Below are positions 59,595 to 64,000 of a DNA stretch of 64,000 nucleotides, piece by piece (positions within the stretch are counted from its first letter, which is position 1; the number at the start of each line of letters is the position of its first letter). The notes under the pieces are model-generated. The model ran no database searches, was not told where the DNA came from, and saw nothing but the letters and a program-made list of their open reading frames with translations. The DNA lies in contig NZ_JAMBNR010000013.1 of the NCBI RefSeq assembly GCF_023715205.1, positions 1-64,000 of the forward strand, given 5' to 3'. A program made the translations under genes and the position numbers. This DNA comes from Mesobacillus maritimus (GTDB taxonomy: Bacteria; Bacillota; Bacilli; Bacillales; Cytobacillaceae).

Positions 59595-60080
59595 CTATTT
59601 CCTTTTAAAAAACAATAAATAAATTCCGATGAGCACGAGAGCAATTGGCCAGAAATTCCATAGGGCAGCTACGCCGCTTTCCGTTGTTTCTAGAAAAAGG
59701 GTAATTTGGTCATAAAATAACAAGAGTGCGGCAAGGATAAGAAAGAGGATGCCGTGAAACAATCCTGCTCCTGTTTTTTGGTAACGGAGAAGAAACGCGA
59801 GAGCTATAATTAAAATAAAGGCTCCTAAGTGGTCAGGCCAGACCTCAAGATGGTTCACAATATGTAGATGTACACCAAAACCAAAAAGAATGACACCGGG
59901 TAGGATGGAGTCAAAAACTTTCCCACGATAACCATGAACCAAAAAGGCAATTCCAACAATGGCCATTAAGGTCGGCCATGAAAAAAACTGCTCAAAAAGT
60001 ACAAGGTCGATTTGTTGAAAATAATAATATATTCCAAAACCAATTAAAATGATTCCTGGAATGATGTTTTGATTTTTCAT
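59595..60080 (-). CDS. LiaI/LiaF-like integral membrane protein
   Basis: A 161-residue hydrophobic protein with about six short membrane segments arranged as repeated pairs (IIPGIILIGFGIYYYFQQ and ILPGVILFGFGVHLHIV are clear internal repeats). Such G-rich pairs are typical of the LiaI-LiaF-like transmembrane family. Function unknown. It is divergent from hemA and convergent to ysxC. I do not recall it at this place in B. subtilis. Confidence 0.7.
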   Translation of the reverse strand: MKNQNIIPGIILIGFGIYYYFQQIDLVLFEQFFSWPTLMAIVGIAFLVHGYRGKVFDSILPGVILFGFGVHLHIVNHLEVWPDHLGAFILIIALAFLLRYQKTGAGLFHGILFLILAALLLFYDQITLFLETTESGVAALWNFWPIALVLIGIYLLFFKRK

Positions 60081-60295
60081 AATTCACCGCCTTCGGTTTG
60101 CCTTACTTGAATTTATGTCGAAATTTTGATACGGTACATATGGACTAGAACTTTTTGTAACGTGTTCATCTTATTATTTAACCAGAATCATCATTATTCT
60201 GGCAATGCTTTTCAGTGAATTAAGCTGGTAGGATTTGCTAGACAGTTTTCAAAGGATGTTCACATTTATTAAAAGTTTATTAATTACTTAGATGT

Positions 60296-60301
60296 TATAA
60301 T
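60296..60301 (+). promoter_or_regulatory. Probable -10 box of hemA
   Basis: TATAAT 57 bases before the hemA start; no good -35 stands 17 bases upstream. I found no convincing PerR box, although hemA is PerR-controlled in B. subtilis. Confidence 0.4.
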
Positions 60302-60357
60302 GAAATTTAGATGAAAAAATAAAGGTGTCATTTTTTGTTTGGGGGTGTCGAGTTACA

Positions 60358-61707
60358 ATGCATATCATGGTCGTTGGCCTAAACTATCGTACAGCACCTG
60401 TTGAAATTAGGGAAAGGTTAACGTTTGATGAGAATAATTTAAAGGATGCCATGCAGACGCTTCAAAACAAGAAGAGCATTCTAGAAAATATCATCATATC
60501 AACCTGTAACCGTACAGAAATCTATGCTGTAGTCGATCAGCTTCACACAGGTCGTTATTATATAAAAGAGTTTTTAGCTGAATGGTTTGGGATTGAGCAA
60601 GCGGAGTTCTCTCCATACTTATTTGCTTATGAACAAGACGGAGCAGTGGAACATTTATTTAAAGTCGCATGTGGATTGGATTCCATGGTCCTTGGGGAGA
60701 CTCAAATCCTTGGGCAAGTGCGTTCAAGCTTTTTTATCGGACAAGAAGAAAAGACCACAGGGACAGTATTTAATCATCTGTTTAAACAAGCTATTACGAT
60801 TGCGAAACGTGGTCATTCTGAAACAGACATCGGAGCGAATGCGGTGTCCATTAGTTATGCAGCCGTAGAATTGGCAAAGAAAATTTTTGGTTCGTTAGAC
60901 AACAAACATGTTCTTATTCTTGGAGCAGGGAAAATGGGTGAACTTGCGATCCAAAACCTTCATGCCAACGGTGCAGAAAAGGTCACAGTGATTAACCGTA
61001 CGTATCAGAAGGCTGAGGATTTAGCGAATCGCTTTGCTGGTGAAGCAAAGACATTGAAAGAACTTCAATGTGCGCTCGTGGAAGCGGATATTTTGATTAG
61101 TTCTACTGGTGCGAAGGACTTTGTTGTCACTAAAGATATGATGTCAACGGTAAATAGCTTGCGAAAAGGAAAGCCACTATTTATGGTTGATATTGCCGTG
61201 CCTCGTGACTTGGATCCTGCCATTGCAGATCTTGAAAATACATTCCTATATGATATTGATGACCTTGAAGGAATTGTAGAGGCGAACCTTCAAGAGCGGA
61301 AAAAAGCTGCTGAGAAAATTATGTTAGACATTGAAGAGGAAATTGTTTTATTTAAACAATGGCTGAATACCCTTGGCGTTGTTCCTGTAATCTCTGCACT
61401 TCGTGATAAAGCACTTGTCATCCAAAAAGAAACGATGAGCAGTATTGAACGTAAGCTGCCGCATCTTTCTGAGCGTGATATCAAGGTGTTAAATAAGCAT
61501 ACTAAGAGCATCATTAATCAGTTTCTAAAAGATCCGATTCTACTTGCGAAGGAAATTCCTTCAATGAAGGATTCAGAAGAAGCGCTTGATCTCTTTGTGA
61601 AAATCTTTAATATCGAGAATCAGGTGGCGGAACAAAAGGGTTTGAAAACAGTCGATGAGAAGCAGACGGTTGTGCAGAAGGTTCCTCGAGCTTCTTTTCA
61701 ATCGTAA
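60358..61707 (+). CDS. hemA: Glutamyl-tRNA reductase
   Basis: A 449-residue NADPH-dependent enzyme that reduces glutamyl-tRNA to glutamate-1-semialdehyde, the first step of haem synthesis. The catalytic Cys is in [12 protein letters not shown] (about residue 50); [17 protein letters not shown] and the NADPH fold [16 protein letters not shown] follow; a dimerisation helix ends the protein. The ATG at 60358 follows GGGGGTG; an earlier in-frame ATG includes the ribosome site. Confidence 0.96.
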   Translation: MHIMVVGLNYRTAPVEIRERLTFDENNLKDAMQTLQNKKSILENIIISTCNRTEIYAVVDQLHTGRYYIKEFLAEWFGIEQAEFSPYLFAYEQDGAVEHLFKVACGLDSMVLGETQILGQVRSSFFIGQEEKTTGTVFNHLFKQAITIAKRGHSETDIGANAVSISYAAVELAKKIFGSLDNKHVLILGAGKMGELAIQNLHANGAEKVTVINRTYQKAEDLANRFAGEAKTLKELQCALVEADILISSTGAKDFVVTKDMMSTVNSLRKGKPLFMVDIAVPRDLDPAIADLENTFLYDIDDLEGIVEANLQERKKAAEKIMLDIEEEIVLFKQWLNTLGVVPVISALRDKALVIQKETMSSIERKLPHLSERDIKVLNKHTKSIINQFLKDPILLAKEIPSMKDSEEALDLFVKIFNIENQVAEQKGLKTVDEKQTVVQKVPRASFQS

Positions 61708-61720
61708 GTGAGGTTTTGCC

Positions 61721-62554
61721 ATGTCTGAGCTTTTTATCACCCGCTTGCATGAGTTAACCATTGTCATTTATGCAGCAAGTGTCTTTTTATATTTTATTGA
61801 CTTCCTTAACCGTAACCGGAAGGCAAACCAAATTGCCTTCTGGTTACTTGCATTTGTATGGCTTTTGCAAACGCTTTTCCTAATTGGTTATATGTATGAA
61901 ACGGGGCGTTTCCCTGTCTTATCCTTATTTGAGGGGCTCTATTTTTATACATGGGTTCTAATCAGTTTGTCACTGATTATAAATAGGTTGATGAAGGTCG
62001 ATTTTATCGTATTCTTTACGAATATGCTTGGGTTTATCATCATGGCGATACATACATTCGCTCCGCCACACAATGAGTCCAATGTTATTTCGGACCAGCT
62101 AGTTTCGGAGTTGCTGCTAATTCATATCGTGATGGCGATTTTATCATATGGGGCTTTCTCTATTTCTTTTGTATTTTCATTGCTCTATATCTTGCAATAT
62201 GAGCTATTGAAGCGAAAGAAATGGGGGAAGTTATTGTGGAGAATTACGGATTTAACGAGACTAGAGAAAATGTCGTATGTTTTAAATGTCATTGGAGTCC
62301 CACTTCTTTTATTAAGTCTGATTTTAGGTTTACAGTGGGCTTGGATTAAAATTCACGATTTTGTCTGGTTTGATTCAAAGGTAATCGGTTCATTCATCGT
62401 ATTAGCAGGATTTAGCACCTATTTATATATGCGCGTCGGCCTCGGAAAACAAGGCAAGGCGCTCGCACTTTGGAATATTGGTTCGTTTTTAATCGTATTA
62501 ATAAACTTTTTTTTATTTGGTCAATTATCATCTTTCCATTTCTGGTATGAGTAA
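61721..62554 (+). CDS. hemX: HemX, CcmC/CcsA-like membrane protein
   Basis: A 277-residue protein with about eight transmembrane segments and the cytochrome c assembly family pattern. In B. subtilis HemX lowers the cellular level of HemA. It starts 13 bases after hemA and precedes hemC by 14 bases, the conserved hemAXCD order. Confidence 0.92.
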   Translation: MSELFITRLHELTIVIYAASVFLYFIDFLNRNRKANQIAFWLLAFVWLLQTLFLIGYMYETGRFPVLSLFEGLYFYTWVLISLSLIINRLMKVDFIVFFTNMLGFIIMAIHTFAPPHNESNVISDQLVSELLLIHIVMAILSYGAFSISFVFSLLYILQYELLKRKKWGKLLWRITDLTRLEKMSYVLNVIGVPLLLLSLILGLQWAWIKIHDFVWFDSKVIGSFIVLAGFSTYLYMRVGLGKQGKALALWNIGSFLIVLINFFLFGQLSSFHFWYE

Positions 62555-62568
62555 TAAGGAGGCTCTTC

Positions 62569-63504
62569 ATGAGAACAATCATAGTAGGATCAAGACGTAG
62601 TAAGCTAGCATTAACGCAAACCAACTGGGTTATCAACCAGTTAAAAGCACTAGGAGCACCATTTGAATTTCGTGTCGAAGAGATTGTGACCAAAGGCGAC
62701 AAAATCCTCGATGTTACCCTCTCAAAGGTTGGTGGGAAAGGCTTGTTTGTTAAAGAAATTGAACAAGCAATGTACGACAAGCGGATTGATATAGCGGTTC
62801 ACAGCATGAAGGATATGCCTGCCGTTCTTCCAGAAGGTCTTATGATTGGTTCAATTCCGGAACGAGAAGACGCACGTGATGTACTGATTTCAAAGGGAAA
62901 CCTTTCACTATCCGAGTTGCCTAGTGGTGCAGTGGTTGGAACAAGCAGTTTGCGTCGAAGTGCACAGATTCTTTCCGAACGTCCCGATTTAGAAATTAAA
63001 TGGATTCGCGGCAACATTGATACACGGATGGAGAAGCTTAAATCTGGTGAATATGATGCGATTATTCTTGCTGCATCAGGGTTAAAGCGCATGGGTTGGG
63101 CTCAGGAAACGGTTTCTGAATTTATTGACCCAGATCTTTGTGTTCCAGCAGTTGGCCAAGGTGCGTTAGCCATCGAATGTCGTGAAGATGACAAAGAACT
63201 TTTAGAATGGCTGGAAAAGTTCACTTGTCAACAAACGGCATCAACTGTTTATGCGGAACGAGCTTTCCTTGCTAAAATGGAAGGTGGTTGCCAGGTACCG
63301 ATTGCAGGCTATGCAACGATGAATAGTAAAAATGAAATCGAATTAACGGCACTTGTTGGTTCACCAGACGGAAAAGTCATTTACAAAGAAATGACAACAG
63401 GTTCGGACCCAATCGAAGTGGGTGAGCGTGCGGCCGCTGAATTAACAAAACAAGGTGCGAAAAAATTAATTGATGAAGTGAAACAGGAGTTGGACTCAGA
63501 ATGA
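62569..63504 (+). CDS. hemC: Porphobilinogen deaminase
   Basis: A 311-residue hydroxymethylbilane synthase. [17 protein letters not shown], catalytic Asp in [21 protein letters not shown], and the dipyrromethane-carrying Cys in [12 protein letters not shown] are present. Stop overlaps the start of hemD (ATGA). Confidence 0.97.
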   Translation: MRTIIVGSRRSKLALTQTNWVINQLKALGAPFEFRVEEIVTKGDKILDVTLSKVGGKGLFVKEIEQAMYDKRIDIAVHSMKDMPAVLPEGLMIGSIPEREDARDVLISKGNLSLSELPSGAVVGTSSLRRSAQILSERPDLEIKWIRGNIDTRMEKLKSGEYDAIILAASGLKRMGWAQETVSEFIDPDLCVPAVGQGALAIECREDDKELLEWLEKFTCQQTASTVYAERAFLAKMEGGCQVPIAGYATMNSKNEIELTALVGSPDGKVIYKEMTTGSDPIEVGERAAAELTKQGAKKLIDEVKQELDSE

Positions 63505-64000
63505 TTTCGGCTCCTCCGCTACAAAATAAGCATGTATTAATAGCTAGAGGAGCAAAACAGGCAAAATCTTTTTCAGAATTAGTTAAAAAGCTTGGAGGGA
63601 TTCCGGTTGAGATCCCTCTGATTGCTTTTCGCCCTGTTCCTGAATCTGCGGAGTTAGATGCTGTATTAAAAGAGTTACATACCTATGATTGGATTGTGTT
63701 TACAAGTAATGTCACGGTTGAAACGTTTCTAGCGCGCTATCAAGCGGGAGGAGATTTCCCGAGGATTGCTGTCATTGGGGAGAAAACGCGAGAAACGCTG
63801 GAACAGCAAAACTTTCACGTTCGTTTTACCCCTCAAGAGTATGTAGCGGAAGGGTTTGTAAAAGAGTTTCTTCCACATGTCTCAAAAGGAATGCGAGTGT
63901 TAATCCCAAAAGGGAATTTAGCACGAGACTATATTGCTTCTGCGTTAAAAAAGCAAGGTGTAATCGTGGATGAAATCATCATCTATGAAACATATATGCC
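63501..64000 (+). CDS. hemD: Uroporphyrinogen-III synthase, partial
   Basis: The first 166 residues; the gene runs off the right edge (the family has about 250-260). It starts [17 protein letters not shown] and continues with [23 protein letters not shown] and IAVIGEKT, the U3S family pattern. The enzyme closes hydroxymethylbilane to uroporphyrinogen III. ATG overlaps the hemC stop by four bases. Confidence 0.93.
   Translation, partial: MISAPPLQNKHVLIARGAKQAKSFSELVKKLGGIPVEIPLIAFRPVPESAELDAVLKELHTYDWIVFTSNVTVETFLARYQAGGDFPRIAVIGEKTRETLEQQNFHVRFTPQEYVAEGFVKEFLPHVSKGMRVLIPKGNLARDYIASALKKQGVIVDEIIIYETYM

Noticed and set aside
60262-60290. PerR box before hemA
   Set aside because: The best stretch (TTATTAATTACTTAG) matches the consensus poorly in the right arm.

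Overview
The window is chromosomal DNA from a low-GC, endospore-forming Firmicute of the family Bacillaceae. The gene order closely follows the Bacillus subtilis region ysdB-ysdC-sspI-ysgA-pheST-rnhC-zapA-cvpA-polX-mutS2-lcfA-fadR-fadB-etfBA-trxA-uvrC-lysC-yslB-sdhCAB-gerE-ysmB-racE-gerM-rph-ysnAB-tRNA-ilv/leu-ysoA-tig-clpX-lonB-lonA-ysxC-hemAXCD. Spore genes (sspI, gerE, gerM) and promoter matches for sporulation sigma factors support a spore former. Almost everything is core genome. I could not assign a genus. Insertions relative to the B. subtilis order, as I recall it, are a dimeric-type dUTPase, a gamma-glutamyltransferase-family protein, a sortase, a NERD-domain protein, a small integral membrane protein next to hemA, and several families of non-coding repeats.

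Layout. 1-3.9 kb: sigma-W type ysdB, dUTPase, M42 aminopeptidase, sspI and an rRNA/tRNA methyltransferase. 3.9-7.7 kb: Phe T-box leader and pheST. 7.8-14.8 kb: rnhC, zapA, cvpA, polX, mutS2, yshE. 15-20.7 kb: fatty-acid degradation cluster (lcfA, fadR, fadB, etfBA) and trxA; a FadR operator lies directly in front of fadR. 20.8-24.9 kb: uvrC, a lysine riboswitch and lysC with its internal second start, then yslB. 25.2-28.6 kb: sdhCAB. 28.7-31.2 kb: accessory GGT and sortase. 31.3-33.6 kb: ysmA (behind a second, apparently unreported FadR operator), gerE, ysmB, racE. 33.7-34.8 kb: a 52-bp tandem array, then a NERD gene. 35.9-39.2 kb: gerM, rph, ysnA, ysnB and tRNA-Arg(UCU). 39.7-49.4 kb: ilvE, Leu T-box leader, ilvBNC-leuABCD. 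49.6-59.4 kb: ysoA, tig, clpX, lonB, a second 52-bp array, lonA, ysxC. 59.6-64 kb: membrane protein and the start of the haem operon hemAXC-hemD (hemD runs off the window).

The least ordinary material is non-coding. There are two unrelated-looking tandem arrays with nearly the same 52-bp unit (22 and 7 units), two degenerate arrays with a 21-bp unit placed just after terminators, a six-copy family of about 160-240-bp two-hairpin elements with terminal inverted repeats (one copy sits between leuA and leuB and carries a 75-bp palindromic-ended element nested inside it), and a further hairpin repeat before ysoA. I see no CRISPR array, prophage, complete insertion sequence or recognisable defence system. 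I did not find a clear new protein-coding system; the repeat families are the best candidates for something undescribed.
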